NCBI RefSeq assembly: GCF_900102505.1
Contig: NZ_FMVT01000003.1
Location: 303,926-367,925 of the forward strand
Direction of reading: 5' to 3'
Source: Paracoccus tibetensis
Lineage (GTDB): Bacteria; Pseudomonadota; Alphaproteobacteria; Rhodobacterales; Rhodobacteraceae
DNA length: 64,000 nucleotides
Shown here: in pieces, positions 1-8,793 of the stretch
Layout: each line of letters begins with the position of its first letter
Position numbering within the stretch: the stretch's first letter is position 1
Notes under the pieces: generated by a model
Databases searched by the model: none
Told to the model about the DNA's origin: nothing
Seen by the model: the letters and a program-made list of their open reading frames with translations, nothing else
Position numbers and translations under genes: made by a program

Positions 1-111
1 CTCTACGACAAGATCCCCTATTTCACCACGGCCGCGGGCAGCATCGCGGCGGTGGCGGCGATCAAGTCGCGCGAGGAGGGGGAAGTCGGGGTGAGGTCGC
101 TGCAGGCTTAG
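1..111 (+). CDS. carB: carbamoyl-phosphate synthase large subunit, C-terminal end
   Basis: Only the last 36 codons are inside the window, in frame 1, ending at TAG 109-111. The peptide runs LYDKIPYFTTAAGS and ends VRSLQA, which matches the C-terminal allosteric (MGS-like) domain of alphaproteobacterial CarB. CarB makes carbamoyl phosphate for arginine and pyrimidine synthesis in the cytoplasm with the CarA glutaminase. The codons are GC-rich, unlike the gene that follows, so the boundary between native and acquired DNA lies just after this stop. Confidence is limited by the short fragment. Confidence 0.8.
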   Translation, partial: LYDKIPYFTTAAGSIAAVAAIKSREEGEVGVRSLQA

Positions 112-177
112 CCGGAACCTCTTGCAAAGCGTTAAGCTTGCAGTTTTCTAGGTCGCTTAAACGCGGAGACTGTCGCT

Positions 178-1394
178 TTGAACGTCTTGATCTTTGACTT
201 ATATCCTGAAGCCCCTTCCGATAATCGACATAGCGAATTTGAAGATATCGTTTGCACCACTCTCAGATGCACCGTGCATCGACTTAAGAGGTTCCAGAAT
301 GGCGAGTCGTTTGACGTCTGGCTGGAGAGCGCGAGGAGCGCGATAAGGGATGCAAATCTAATCGTTCTGCTCACGCCTTGGCGAATGCTGCGTTATCTTT
401 CAGAGCATGCAGATGAGCTATCGGGCATTATATGCGATAAACTCCGCGCTGGAACTCCTGCTATAGTCGAGTTAGGTAGGAACGATGCCATAGCTTTGCA
501 CCCGGCCTCGGTTGCCGAAAAAGCCGCAGAGCGGATCTATAGCGCATTAGGGATCAAGTTGTTTCCGATTCGCGTGTCGCTCCCAAGGGCTATCAACGAA
601 AATGCAAATGAGTATTGCATCACCATCTCACCAGAGGACAGCGTTCTTCGGCCTGAGTACATCGATCCGGACGAAAAGCTGTATGTAAATCAGCCAATGT
701 TGCTAAGCTGCAATGCTGGTACATATCCAATGGTAGAGGCTCCGCTTGGAGCAAAATTCATTACAGACCTAGACTTGCTTACTTCTAGTATTCCAGGAGT
801 TCGCCCGACGATTATGGCATATAAGAAGTCCCGGAGCACATTCCAGTTCATTAGCTCGGCGGGAATTTTACACGATGGCTATGAGGCTCTCGGAGGTTTC
901 TATGTTCGCGGCGCCGCGGAGAACAGGAATTTTATTGCCGCCATAGCATTGGAAGCTGGAAGAAGTGCAGACACGCTCGAAAACAGGGCGTTGCGAGCTT
1001 ACGAACCATTCATACGCTGTGAAAGAGCCGCTGGACGCATCCTGTTGGCGATATCTAACGGTGATGTTGAAAAGGTGTTGGTAGGTAAGGTGAAAGTAAA
1101 GCTTAAAGAGATATATAAAGGCGACTTGGGTCGATTGACGCTTTTGGAAATGCTTGAAAGTTTCCGGGCCAAGTCGCAAGGACCCTGTTCAGTCAACTGT
1201 TCGACGGCGAAGGTGGCGTCTCGAGACAGGATCTTGCAAATCTCATAGAAACGGTCAACGGCGGGGCGAGGAATATTCTTGCCCACCCAGCCAAGACAGT
1301 ATTAGGAAAATCCACTATCTCAGATGCCGATATAGAAAACCTAGAGGCGCTTGACCGAACTCTATGGAGAGCAGAAACGCGCGTGACGCTTTGA
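178..1394 (+). pseudogene. frameshifted AT-rich gene, Rossmann-like N-terminus and HEPN-like C-terminus
   Basis: The first frame starts at TTG 178, with GGAG at 165-168 as ribosome site, and runs to a stop at 1246-1248 (356 aa). Its last about 25 residues look out of frame. From 1158 another frame is open to TGA 1392-1394 and reads as natural protein (SRQDLANLIETVNGG, then RNILAH, then LEALDRTLWRAE), with no start codon of its own. Joining the frames near 1158-1175 needs a -1 (or +2) shift and gives about 405 aa. The N-terminus (MNVLIFDLYPE, then ANLIVLLTPW) looks like a Rossmann/class I glutamine-amidotransferase-like fold. The joined C-terminus is helical, with R-x4-H at 1269-1286 as in HEPN ribonucleases. 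Base composition is far more AT-rich than the surroundings, suggesting transfer. The HEPN assignment is inferred from the motif; a sequencing error is possible. Confidence 0.55.
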
Positions 1395-1441
1395 TTCCGT
1401 ATTGAGATACTGCACTTTGCGGTTTTACTCTGGCGGTAGCC

Positions 1442-1969
1442 TCACATCCCATTCCGCCTCATCATCTCCTCCAGCAGCGCCTTCTTCCCCCTCTCGCTGA
1501 TCCGGCGGGGTCCCTCCATGGGCACCCCCGCCCCGAGGCCCAAAGGGGAACGCAGCGGCTCCTCGCCCATGCCCGCCAGCGCCGCATCCTCCTCGCGCTG
1601 CAGATCGCCGAATTCGGGGCGGCGGCCCTCCAGCCCCTCGGCCTCGCGGCGCCTCAGGTAGTCCATCGTCTCGGCCCCCTCGATCAGCCCCGCCAGCCGA
1701 GCATGCATCCAGCCCGCCACGATCCGGTTGACCCGCGCCTGCTAGTCCGGCCCCATCGACCGGAAGAACTTGACCACATCCGCATCCAGCCGCAGCGTGA
1801 CGCGCGTCTTCGCGCACCGCCCCCGCTCAAGCGCGATCTGGTGCCATTCCTCGGGGATGCGCATCCGGGACAGGACCGTGCTGTGCAGGTCCCATTCCAG
1901 CATCCGCATCGCGTCCGCCATGTAGTGGTAATTCGCCCGCCGCACCTCGGCCGTCTTGCCCGCGCCCAT
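1442..1969 (-). pseudogene. BrnA-type antitoxin-like gene with an in-frame TAG
   Basis: A single reading frame from ATG 1967-1969 to TGA 1442-1444 (175 codons) is interrupted by one TAG at 1742-1744. Before it the protein reads KTAEVRRANYHYMADAMR and then TRVTLRLDADVVKFFRSMGPD. After it the protein continues QARVNRIVAGWMHARLAGLIEGAE. The pattern of a D-x-D-V-x-x-F-F-R strand followed by G-P-D/G-Y-Q-x-R-x-N is that of BrnA-family ribbon-helix-helix antitoxins, in which the interrupted position is normally tyrosine, so a single base change (TAC or TAT to TAG) explains the stop. No BrnT toxin gene is visible beside it, so this is probably a decayed orphan antitoxin or regulator. Confidence 0.6.
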
Positions 1970-2041
1970 GCCCGCACCCCGTTTCTGACCGGCTCCAGAC
2001 TGGCGGCGGGTGGTTAACGGCGGCTTAAGGGGGCGTGCGTT

Positions 2042-2085
2042 GTCGGTGTACGTTCGGTGCACGCGCGGTGCACGCCCGGTGCCTA
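2042..2085. repeat. four tandem 11-bp repeats
   Basis: Four consecutive 11-base units, GTCGGTGTACG, TTCGGTGCACG, CGCGGTGCACG and CCCGGTGCCTA, share the core CGGTG(C/T)(A/C). The last unit contains the cobF stop codon (minus strand, 2083-2085). They fill part of the short gap between the broken antitoxin gene and cobF. Function is unknown; replication slippage or a regulator-binding array are both possible. Confidence 0.6.
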
Positions 2086-2817
2086 CGCTGTGCGGGCCAG
2101 AAGATAGCAGTCCATGATCCACCCATGCGCTGCCCGCGCCCTTGCCCGAGCCTCGAAAATTCGCGCCCCCGCCTCGGCCAGAGGCCCCATGTCCAGCATT
2201 TCCTCGCCCATCCCCAGGTAAGCGCCCCACCAGATGAACAGCCCCTCCGGCGCCAGCGCCCGAAAGCTGCATTCCCCGTCCAGCATCACCACCACCCGGT
2301 CCGCATCAGCGGGAAACCCGCCCTCGCGCAGCCGCCGCCCGGTTGTGATAAGCACCTCATTTCCAACGGAGTTCAGAGGGATGACATGCGCCGCACACAG
2401 CGCCTGCACCGCTGTGATCCCCGGCACGACCTTGGCCGGCCAGCCCACCCGCGCCGCGATCCTGAGGCTGCTGTCATAGAGCGAAGGGTCCCCCCAGACC
2501 AGCATCGCCACCGTCCCGCCCTCCGGCAGCGCCGCCCGCACCGCGGCCTCCCACGCCGCCGCGATGGCGTCGTGCCAAAGCTCAACCCCCTGAAGATAGG
2601 GCAGATCCTGGTCCCGCACCGGCAGATCGACCTCGGCCACGAGGCCGCCCGGCCGGTGCCGCGCCAGCATGGCAAGGCGCAGATGCGCCAGGTCCTCCTT
2701 GCCCGCGCCCTTGCGGGGAAGCAGAACAAGATCAGCCTCTTGCAGGGCGCGGACGCCCTGCAGGGTCAGGTGGTCGGGATGGCCCGTGCCCGCCCCGACC
2801 AGAACCAGGTCGATCAC
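2083..2817 (-). CDS. cobF: precorrin-6A synthase (deacetylating)
   Basis: This 244-residue SAM-dependent methyltransferase acts in the aerobic B12 pathway, methylating C-1 of precorrin-5 with loss of acetate. The tetrapyrrole methylase fold is clear: GAGTGHPDHLT near the N-terminus, WGDPSLYDSS, and VVPGITAVQAL in the SAM-binding region. The start is GTG 2815-2817, which overlaps the stop of the upstream cbiM-like gene as GTGA, so translation is coupled. The pair sits behind a cobalamin riboswitch at 3528-3718 and is therefore expected to be shut off by B12. Confidence 0.93.
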   Translation of the reverse strand: MIDLVLVGAGTGHPDHLTLQGVRALQEADLVLLPRKGAGKEDLAHLRLAMLARHRPGGLVAEVDLPVRDQDLPYLQGVELWHDAIAAAWEAAVRAALPEGGTVAMLVWGDPSLYDSSLRIAARVGWPAKVVPGITAVQALCAAHVIPLNSVGNEVLITTGRRLREGGFPADADRVVVMLDGECSFRALAPEGLFIWWGAYLGMGEEMLDMGPLAEAGARIFEARARARAAHGWIMDCYLLARTA

Positions 2818-3479
2818 GCGTAGAGCCGCGGCGTCACCAGCGCGCTGCCGCGCAGACCCCGCGCCGCCTTGGCGCCCGCAAGAACGGCCAGGTCCACCAG
2901 CGGCTCGATGGCGATGACCAGAAGGTACGCCGCGCCGAAGGTCAGGATCCCGCCCGTCGCTTCGACGCCTTGACCCCAGAGCGCCCAGAAGGCGACCCAA
3001 GCCACCACGCCCCCTTGGAAGGCCGTCGACAGCGCCAGCGCCTGGCCGTAGCGCAGGTCCACATAGGCCGTCCCCGGCGCGATCACCCGCCGCGCCAGCG
3101 CCGCCACCGCGAACAGCGGCACCAGCAGCGTGGTCACGTTCATCGCGTATTGCGGCAGGTCCGACGGCGCGAAGAGAAGGCTCTGCACCAGAAGCCCGAG
3201 CGCCAGCCCGAACGCCGCCGGCGCCGCGCCGAACAGCAGGAACAGAGTCGAGCCAAGGATCAGGTGCACCTCGGACACGCCCACGGGCGCGGTCGGCAGG
3301 ACCTCGAAGAAGACGAAGGTCGCGGCCGTGGCGAGGCCCGTGCGCGCCAGCAGCGAGGTCGCGCCGCGCTCGCGCAGGGCGTCCCAGCCCAGCTTCAGCG
3401 CGTAAAGGCCGGCGGTGGCGGCGGTGGCGTAGCTCAGGATCAGTTTGGCACCGTTCACGATGCCGGGCTCGATATGCAT
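2814..3479 (-). CDS. cbiM: CbiM-like cobalt ECF transporter permease
   Basis: A 221-residue integral membrane protein beginning MHIEPGIVNGAK. The Met-His N-terminus is the metal-binding hallmark of CbiM/NikM substrate-specific subunits. Several hydrophobic segments follow, such as STLFLLFGAAPAAFGLALG and TTLLVPLFAVAALA. The start at 3477-3479 is preceded by GGAGAGAG at 3483-3490; an in-frame ATG farther upstream lacks this support. It should import Co2+ for corrin synthesis. No cbiN, cbiQ or cbiO follows; instead cobF is translationally coupled. The gene is the first one behind the 3528-3718 riboswitch. Confidence 0.85.
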   Translation of the reverse strand: MHIEPGIVNGAKLILSYATAATAGLYALKLGWDALRERGATSLLARTGLATAATFVFFEVLPTAPVGVSEVHLILGSTLFLLFGAAPAAFGLALGLLVQSLLFAPSDLPQYAMNVTTLLVPLFAVAALARRVIAPGTAYVDLRYGQALALSTAFQGGVVAWVAFWALWGQGVEATGGILTFGAAYLLVIAIEPLVDLAVLAGAKAARGLRGSALVTPRLYA

Positions 3480-3527
3480 ATGCTCTCTCCTTGCCGTCAC
3501 ACCCGACGGCTTCCATGGGTTTCGCGC

Positions 3528-3718
3528 ATGGCCGGTCTCCTGGCTCGCGGGTCAGGGCGCGGCGTCGGCCTTCCCGGGTCTCCCCAGTGGCATCACGTGA
3601 CGCGCGCTCGCCGCATACAGTCGCGGGGGCGGCTGAGGCTTCGGGCGCCGCGATTGGGTCCGCCCTTCCTCATTCCCGATGAAGCCCGACGCTGCGCGTC
3701 TGGTGGGCACCATGCCGG
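3528..3718 (-). promoter_or_regulatory. cobalamin riboswitch upstream of cbiM-cobF
   Basis: On the minus strand the hallmark elements appear in order: GGTGCC, GGGAATGAGGAAGGG, CAGCCGCCCCCGCGACTGT, GATGCCACTGGGG (the conserved GCCACTG segment), then GAGCCAGGAGACCGGCC, the B12 box. The element ends about 48 bases before the cbiM-like start, placing it in the leader. Binding of adenosylcobalamin is expected to reduce expression of cobalt uptake and cobF. It lies wholly downstream of the cobB stop. Confidence 0.93.
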
Positions 3719-3721
3719 ATC

Positions 3722-3751
3722 ACCTAAGGGTGAAGCGGGCCGCCGGGTCAA
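3722..3751 (-). promoter_or_regulatory. putative promoter for the cbiM-cobF riboswitch transcript
   Basis: On the minus strand TTGACC (3746-3751) is followed after 18 bases by TTAGGT (3722-3727). This sits just upstream of the riboswitch aptamer and overlaps the cobB stop codon. The -35 is good and the -10 weak, so this is a motif-based proposal only. Confidence 0.4.
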
Positions 3752-5085
3752 GTCGCCGCAGGCGCGATGAGGTGAAAGAAGGTGCCCGTAACGCTCCCGC
3801 CACCCGGCATCACCCGGTGGCTGCCGGTCTCGGGGACGGGCGCGCCGGTGGCGTCCGTCACCTCGGCCAGCGGCGCGTCAGGCTGGGCGGTGATCGAGGC
3901 GTAGTGGAACTCGTGCCCCCGCAGCGCCTGCCAGCCGAGGCCCGGCAGCGGCGCCAGCAGCGCCGCGCGGCGGTAGCCCAAATGCATCCGGCGCTTGGCG
4001 TAGCTGGTTTCCAGCCGCAGAAGGCCCAGCATCGGGTGGCGCACCCCCTCGGCATCCACCAGCCCCGCCCCGAGCGTCATGTAGCCGCCGCATTCGCCAT
4101 GGACCGGCCGCGTCTCGGCGAAGCGGTGCATCGCGCGGCGGAAGCGGTCCGCGGCGGCGAGGCGGGGGGCGTGCAGCTCGGGATAGCCGCCGGGCAGCCA
4201 GCAGCAATCGGCGCTGTCGTCGGGGGCTTCGTCGGCCAGCGGCGAGAAGGGCAGGATGGTGGCGCCCGCGCGCCGCCAGGCGTCCAGCACATGCGGATAG
4301 GTGAAGCTGAAGGCCGCGTCGCGGGCCAGAGCGATGCGTCCGCCGGGCGGGGGCAGGGGGCGCGGCGCGGCGGCCTCGGGCAAAGGGCGTGCGGCGGCGG
4401 CGGCGATGATCGCGTCCAGGTCGCAATGGGCCGCGATGAAGGCGCCGGCATGGTCGAGGATGGCCTGCAGCCCCTCGGTCTCCTCCGCCTGGACAAGGCC
4501 CAGATGCCGCTCGGGCAGGGTGATGTTGCCCTGCCGCGGCAGCGCGCCGAGGACGGGGATGCCGGCCGCCGCCATGCCCTCGCGGATCAGCGCGTCATGC
4601 CGGGGCGAGGCGACGCGGTTCAGCACCACGCCGGCGAAGGGCAGGTCCGGGCGCAGGCTGGCAAAGCCCCGCGCGGTCGCGGCGGCCGATTGCGCCTGCC
4701 CGGAGACGTCGATGATCAGCACAACCGGCCAGCCCATCATCGCCGCGACCTCGGCGCTGGAGCCGATGCCGGTCTCGCCGGGCTTCGCCACCCCGTCGAA
4801 AAGGCCCATCGAGCCCTCGGCCAGGATCAGGTCGGCGGGCGGCTGGCTGGCGACGTGATGGATCAGGCGTCCCGGCTCCATCGCCCAGGCATCGAGGTTG
4901 AAGCTGGCCCGGCCGGAGGCGGCGCGGTGAAAGCCGGGGTCGATATAGTCGGGGCCGGACTTGAAGGGCTGCACGCTCAGCCCGCGCTGGCGCAGCGCCG
5001 CCAGCAGGCCCAGCATCAGGACGGTCTTGCCCGTCCCGGATGCGGGGGCCGAGATCATCAGGCCCGGGGTGAGTGGCGGGGTCAT
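3748..5085 (-). CDS. cobB: cobyrinate/hydrogenobyrinate a,c-diamide synthase
   Basis: A 445-residue ATP- and glutamine-dependent amidotransferase that amidates the a and c side chains of hydrogenobyrinic acid before cobalt insertion. An N-terminal dethiobiotin-synthetase-like ATPase carries [10 protein letters not shown] at residues 12-21 and [15 protein letters not shown]-terminal class-I-like glutaminase carries [11 protein letters not shown] with the nucleophile Cys near residue 332. The ATG at 5083-5085 overlaps the cobM stop as ATGA. It is the last gene of the leftward cobL-cobE-cobM-cobB block. Confidence 0.95.
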   Translation of the reverse strand: MTPPLTPGLMISAPASGTGKTVLMLGLLAALRQRGLSVQPFKSGPDYIDPGFHRAASGRASFNLDAWAMEPGRLIHHVASQPPADLILAEGSMGLFDGVAKPGETGIGSSAEVAAMMGWPVVLIIDVSGQAQSAAATARGFASLRPDLPFAGVVLNRVASPRHDALIREGMAAAGIPVLGALPRQGNITLPERHLGLVQAEETEGLQAILDHAGAFIAAHCDLDAIIAAAAARPLPEAAAPRPLPPPGGRIALARDAAFSFTYPHVLDAWRRAGATILPFSPLADEAPDDSADCCWLPGGYPELHAPRLAAADRFRRAMHRFAETRPVHGECGGYMTLGAGLVDAEGVRHPMLGLLRLETSYAKRRMHLGYRRAALLAPLPGLGWQALRGHEFHYASITAQPDAPLAEVTDATGAPVPETGSHRVMPGGGSVTGTFFHLIAPAAT

Positions 5086-5849
5086 TCGGGAAACCTCGGC
5101 TCGTCGCCGACAGGGCGGTAGCGGCGGTCGTAATCGGCGGCGTAGAGGCGGCTGTCGTCGAAGCCCTCGGCAGCGAGCGCACGTCCGACGAGGATCAGCG
5201 CAGTGCGGTCGATGTCCCCGGCCTCGAGGCTGCCAAGCGTGCCCCGGATGACGCGCTGGTCGGGCCAGCTGGCGCGGAAGACGATCGCGGCGGGACAATC
5301 CGCGCCGTAATGGGGGATCAGCTCGGCGCGGACGGTCTCCAGCGCGTGGATCGACAGGTGGATCGCCAGCGTGGCGCCGGTGGCGGCGAAGGCGGCGAGG
5401 CGCTCGGTCTCGGGCATGGAGGAGGCGCGGCCGGGGGTGCGGGTCAGCACGACGGATTGCGCGAGGCCGGGCAGGGTCAACTCGACCTCCAGCGCGGCGG
5501 CGGCGGCGGCGAAGCTGGGCACGCCGGGGACGACGTTCACCGGGATCTGAAGCGCGCGCAGGCGGCGCAGCTGCTCGCCCATCGCGGACCAGATCGACAG
5601 ATCGCCGGAATGGAGGCGCGCGACGTCATGGCCCGCCTCATGCGCGGCGGCGATGTCGGCGATGATCTGATCGAGGCTCAGCGGCGCCGTGTTCACGATG
5701 CGCGCGCCGGGGGGGCAATGGGTCAGCAGCGCGGGCGGCACCAAGCTGCCGGCATAGAGGCAGACCGGGCAGGCCGCGATCAGGTCGCGGCCGCGGAGGG
5801 TGATGAGGTCGGCCGCGCCCGGACCGGCGCCGATGAAATGGACGGTCAT
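5082..5849 (-). CDS. cobM: precorrin-4 C(11)-methyltransferase
   Basis: A 255-residue tetrapyrrole methylase that turns precorrin-4 into precorrin-5. Visible signatures are [16 protein letters not shown] at the N-terminus, [15 protein letters not shown], and [20 protein letters not shown], typical of CobM/CbiF. Start ATG 5847-5849 overlaps the cobE stop and the cobM stop overlaps the cobB start, so the block is translated as a chain. Confidence 0.95.
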   Translation of the reverse strand: MTVHFIGAGPGAADLITLRGRDLIAACPVCLYAGSLVPPALLTHCPPGARIVNTAPLSLDQIIADIAAAHEAGHDVARLHSGDLSIWSAMGEQLRRLRALQIPVNVVPGVPSFAAAAAALEVELTLPGLAQSVVLTRTPGRASSMPETERLAAFAATGATLAIHLSIHALETVRAELIPHYGADCPAAIVFRASWPDQRVIRGTLGSLEAGDIDRTALILVGRALAAEGFDDSRLYAADYDRRYRPVGDEPRFPE

Positions 5850-6166
5850 GGGACCTCTGCAATGGCGATGGTGACGGTGCCGAAGGCTTGGCGGGCCTGG
5901 ATCAGGCGCCCGCCCGCGGCGATGGCGGCGGCCTCGGCGACCGAGCCGGTGCCGAAGGCGGCCGTGATGCGGGGCGATTGCGTGGGGGTCACGACGCCGG
6001 CGACCTCGACGAGGCGCAGGGGCAGGTTCAGCAGGGCCGCCACAGGGCGCAGCTCGGCCTCGCGCGCAGGGATGGTGGCGATCGCGTCGGGCTTGGCGCC
6101 CATGATGACGGCGGCCAGGATCTCGGGCGGGGTGCCGGGGCGGCAGCCGATGCCGGCTATGCGCAT
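5846..6166 (-). CDS. cobE: CobE/CbiG C-terminal-domain protein
   Basis: A 106-residue protein beginning [13 protein letters not shown], with the motif [24 protein letters not shown] typical of CobE, the stand-alone equivalent of the CbiG C-terminal domain. It is required for aerobic cobalamin synthesis; its exact role is not settled. The internal ATG at 6164-6166 was chosen because GGAG lies 7 bases upstream. An ATG 12 bases farther upstream has no ribosome site. It overlaps the 3' end of cobL by 10 bases and the start of cobM by 4. Confidence 0.85.
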   Translation of the reverse strand: MRIAGIGCRPGTPPEILAAVIMGAKPDAIATIPAREAELRPVAALLNLPLRLVEVAGVVTPTQSPRITAAFGTGSVAEAAAIAAGGRLIQARQAFGTVTIAIAEVP

Positions 6167-7344
6167 GTCAGGCTCCATTGCACCAGCGGCCGGGCGGGCT
6201 GCCAGCCGCGCATGGTGCCCAGGGGGGCGGCGCGGGCCAGCTCGATCCGCAGCAGCTCGCCGCCGTGGCGGGCGTGAAGCTGGGTCAGCAGCGCCTCGGT
6301 TTCCAGCGTGACGGCATTGGCGACGAGGCGTGTGCCAGGGGGCAGGGGCAGCAATGCGTTAAACAGCGCCGGGCTGGCGCCGCCGCCTATGAAGATGGCA
6401 TCGGGTTCGGGGAGGCCGGTGAGTGCCTCGGGGGCGGTGCCATGGCGCGGCTCGATCCGGTGGGCGAGGCCGAAGCGGGCGCGGTTCTCCTCGATCAGGG
6501 CCAGGCGGTCCGCGCGCGGCTCGATGCAGATGGCGCGCCCGCCGGCCAGCGCCCATTCGACCGAGATCGCCCCCGAGCCGCCGCCGATGTCCCAGAGCAG
6601 CGCGCCGGGCCGGGGTTGCAGGGCGGCCAAGGTCAGGGCGCGGACAGGGGCCTTGGTAATCTGGCCCTCATGGGCGAACAGATCGTCGGGACGGCCAGGC
6701 GTGGCGGGCAGGCCATAGCCGCGCGGCAGGTCCGCGCCGTCGATGGCGACGGCGACGGGGGCGGCGCAGGTCATCTGGAACGCGTCGGCGCGGCTCTCGC
6801 GGAGCCGCTCGGCGGGGCCGCCGAGGCGTTCCAGCACGATCAGGCGCGCGGCCTCCGCGCCCTCGGCCAACAGCCACTCGGCCAGCGCGGCGGGGGCGTC
6901 CCCGTCCCGCAGCGTCGCGATGATCCGGCAGCCGCGCGCCAGGTGGGGGCGCAGCCGCTCGAACGGGGCGGCGTGGAGGCCGAGGGCCGTCACCTCCTCG
7001 ATCCGCCAGCCGAGGCGGGCCGCCGCCAGCGACAGCGTGCCGGGGGTGGGCAGGGCGCGCCATTCCCCCGGCGCCAGCGCCGCGGTCAGCGTCCCGCCGG
7101 CGCCGAACCAGAAGGGATCGCCCGAAGCCAGCACCACCACGCGCCGGCCGCCAAGCGCCAGCACCGGGGCAATGTCGAAAGGGACGGGCCAGGCGCGGCC
7201 CCGTGCGCCGGCCTCGGCCAGCGTCAGGTGGCGGGGGGCGCCGAAGATGGTCTCGGCCCCGGCCAGCGCGCTGCGGCTTGCATCGGTCAGGCCGGCGAGG
7301 CCATCTTCGCCCAGACCGATGATGGTGAGCCAGGGATCAGCCAT
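6157..7344 (-). CDS. cobL: precorrin-6Y C5,15-methyltransferase (decarboxylating)
   Basis: A 395-residue bifunctional enzyme. The N-terminal half ([15 protein letters not shown], then [13 protein letters not shown]) is the CbiE-type C5 methyltransferase. The C-terminal half ([20 protein letters not shown]) is the CbiT-type C15 methyltransferase/decarboxylase. It converts precorrin-6B to precorrin-8x. The chosen ATG at 7342-7344 shares the tetranucleotide CATG with the ATG of the divergent cobK. An upstream in-frame ATG at 7369-7371 would run deeper into cobK and is less likely. Confidence 0.93.
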   Translation of the reverse strand: MADPWLTIIGLGEDGLAGLTDASRSALAGAETIFGAPRHLTLAEAGARGRAWPVPFDIAPVLALGGRRVVVLASGDPFWFGAGGTLTAALAPGEWRALPTPGTLSLAAARLGWRIEEVTALGLHAAPFERLRPHLARGCRIIATLRDGDAPAALAEWLLAEGAEAARLIVLERLGGPAERLRESRADAFQMTCAAPVAVAIDGADLPRGYGLPATPGRPDDLFAHEGQITKAPVRALTLAALQPRPGALLWDIGGGSGAISVEWALAGGRAICIEPRADRLALIEENRARFGLAHRIEPRHGTAPEALTGLPEPDAIFIGGGASPALFNALLPLPPGTRLVANAVTLETEALLTQLHARHGGELLRIELARAAPLGTMRGWQPARPLVQWSLTCA

Positions 7345-8092
7345 GACGCGCGTGCTTCTGCTGGGCGGCACGACCGAAGCGAGCCGCCTCGCCGCCCTTC
7401 TGGCGCGCGAGAAGGTGGCGGCCGTCTTTTCCTATGCCGGCCGGACGGCGGCGCCGGTTCCGCAGCCTTTGCCGACGCGGATCGGCGGCTTCGGCGGGCC
7501 CGAGGGGCTGGCGGCGTGGCTGCGGGCCGAGCGGATCACGCATGTGGTGGATGCCACCCATCCCTTCGCCGCGCAGATGAGCCAAAACGCCCATGCCGCC
7601 TGCGCCGCGCTGAACCTGCCGCTGCTGGCGCTCCAGCGGCCCGCCTGGCAGGCGGGGCCGGGCGATGACTGGCTCCACGTCCCCGACATCGCGGCGGCCG
7701 CGCGGGCGCTGCCCGAGGCTCCGGCGCGGGTCTTTCTGGCCATCGGCAAGCAGAACCTGCCGGCCTTCGCGCATCTGCCGCATCGCTGGCTGCTGCGCCT
7801 CGTCGATCCGCCCGAGGTGCCGCCCCTGCCGAACGCTGACATCGTCATCGCGCGCGGCCCCTTCACCAGCGAGGGCGACCGGGCGCTGATGGCGGCGCAT
7901 AGGATCACGCATCTGGTCGCCAAGAACAGCGGGGGGGCGGGGGCCGAGGGAAAGCTGGCCGCCGCCCGCGCGCTCGGGGTCCGCGTCGTGATGATCGACC
8001 GCCCGGCGCTGCCGCCGCGCGCCGAGGTGGCGCGCCCCAAGGAGGCACTGGACTGGCTGCATCACACCGCCTCCGCGCTGCGGGGGGTGTAG
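7343..8092 (+). CDS. cobK: precorrin-6A reductase
   Basis: A 249-residue NADPH-dependent reductase (precorrin-6A to precorrin-6B). The start [20 protein letters not shown], the motif VVDATHPFAAQMS and LVAKNSGGAGAEGKL near the C-terminus are diagnostic of CobK/CbiJ. It is the only gene of the core run on the plus strand. Its ATG overlaps the cobL ATG in CATG, and its 3' end overlaps the cobJ 3' end by 31 bases. Its promoter must therefore lie inside cobL, and its transcript is antisense to any cobJ-to-cobL read-through RNA. Confidence 0.94.
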   Translation: MTRVLLLGGTTEASRLAALLAREKVAAVFSYAGRTAAPVPQPLPTRIGGFGGPEGLAAWLRAERITHVVDATHPFAAQMSQNAHAACAALNLPLLALQRPAWQAGPGDDWLHVPDIAAAARALPEAPARVFLAIGKQNLPAFAHLPHRWLLRLVDPPEVPPLPNADIVIARGPFTSEGDRALMAAHRITHLVAKNSGGAGAEGKLAAARALGVRVVMIDRPALPPRAEVARPKEALDWLHHTASALRGV

Positions 8093-8793
8093 ACCCACCG
8101 GCCGACCCGGCGCGTCGCCGCGTTACCGACCAGCACGACGGTCCGCATGTCGGCCATCTCGGGAAGGGCCTCGTTGAGCGTGACCACCGTCAGCCGCTCG
8201 TCCGGCGTGGTGACGGCGCGGGCGAAGATCATCAGGCGCTGCGGGGCGCATTCCTCGCGCAGGATCTCCAGCACGCGGGCGAAGCCTTCGGGGCGGCTCG
8301 CCGAGCGGGGGTTGTAGAAGGCCATGGCGAAGTCGCCGCGCGCGGCGTGGCGCAGGCGATGCTCGATCAGGGCGAAGGGCTTGAGATTGTCCGACAGGTT
8401 GATCGCGCAGAAATCATGGCCCAAGGGCGCCCCGGCGCGGGCTGCTGCCGCCAGCATCGCGGTGATGCCGGGCAGGATGCGGATCTCGGGGTCCGCGTCC
8501 GGCCCAAGCGCCTCGAAGAGGGCCGAGGCCATCGCGAAGACGCCCGGATCGCCCGAGGAGACGACGATCACCCGCCGCCCCTCGGCTGCCAGCCGCAGGG
8601 CGAGGCGGGCGCGGTCCATCTCCACCCGATTGTCGGACGGGTGCAGGGTCAGCCCCTCCCGCGCCGCCACGCGGGCCACATAGGGGATGTAGCCGATCAC
8701 GTCGGTCGCCTGCGCCAGCGCCTCGGTCACCTCCGGGGTCACCAGCGCGTCGGCGCCGGGGCCGAGGCCCGCGACGGCGATCCAGCCGCTCAT
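8062..8793 (-). CDS. cobJ: precorrin-3B C(17)-methyltransferase
   Basis: A 243-residue tetrapyrrole methylase catalysing C17 methylation and ring contraction (precorrin-3B to precorrin-4). Signatures are VAGLGPGADALVTPEV, VSSGDPGVFAMA, LPGITAMLAAAARAGAPLGHDF and AFYNPRSASRPEG. The ATG at 8791-8793 overlaps the cobI stop as ATGA. Its last 31 bases are convergent with, and overlap, cobK. Confidence 0.95.
   Translation of the reverse strand: MSGWIAVAGLGPGADALVTPEVTEALAQATDVIGYIPYVARVAAREGLTLHPSDNRVEMDRARLALRLAAEGRRVIVVSSGDPGVFAMASALFEALGPDADPEIRILPGITAMLAAAARAGAPLGHDFCAINLSDNLKPFALIEHRLRHAARGDFAMAFYNPRSASRPEGFARVLEILREECAPQRLMIFARAVTTPDERLTVVTLNEALPEMADMRTVVLVGNAATRRVGRWVYTPRSAEAV

Noticed and set aside
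1158..1175. Programmed -1 frameshift linking the two frames of the HEPN-like gene
   Set aside because: No X-XXY-YYZ slippery heptamer in the right frame is present in the overlap, so a mutation or sequencing error is more likely.
1742..1744. Stop-codon recoding in the BrnA-like gene
   Set aside because: No pyrrolysine or readthrough context is visible; a single-base change of a conserved Tyr codon explains it.
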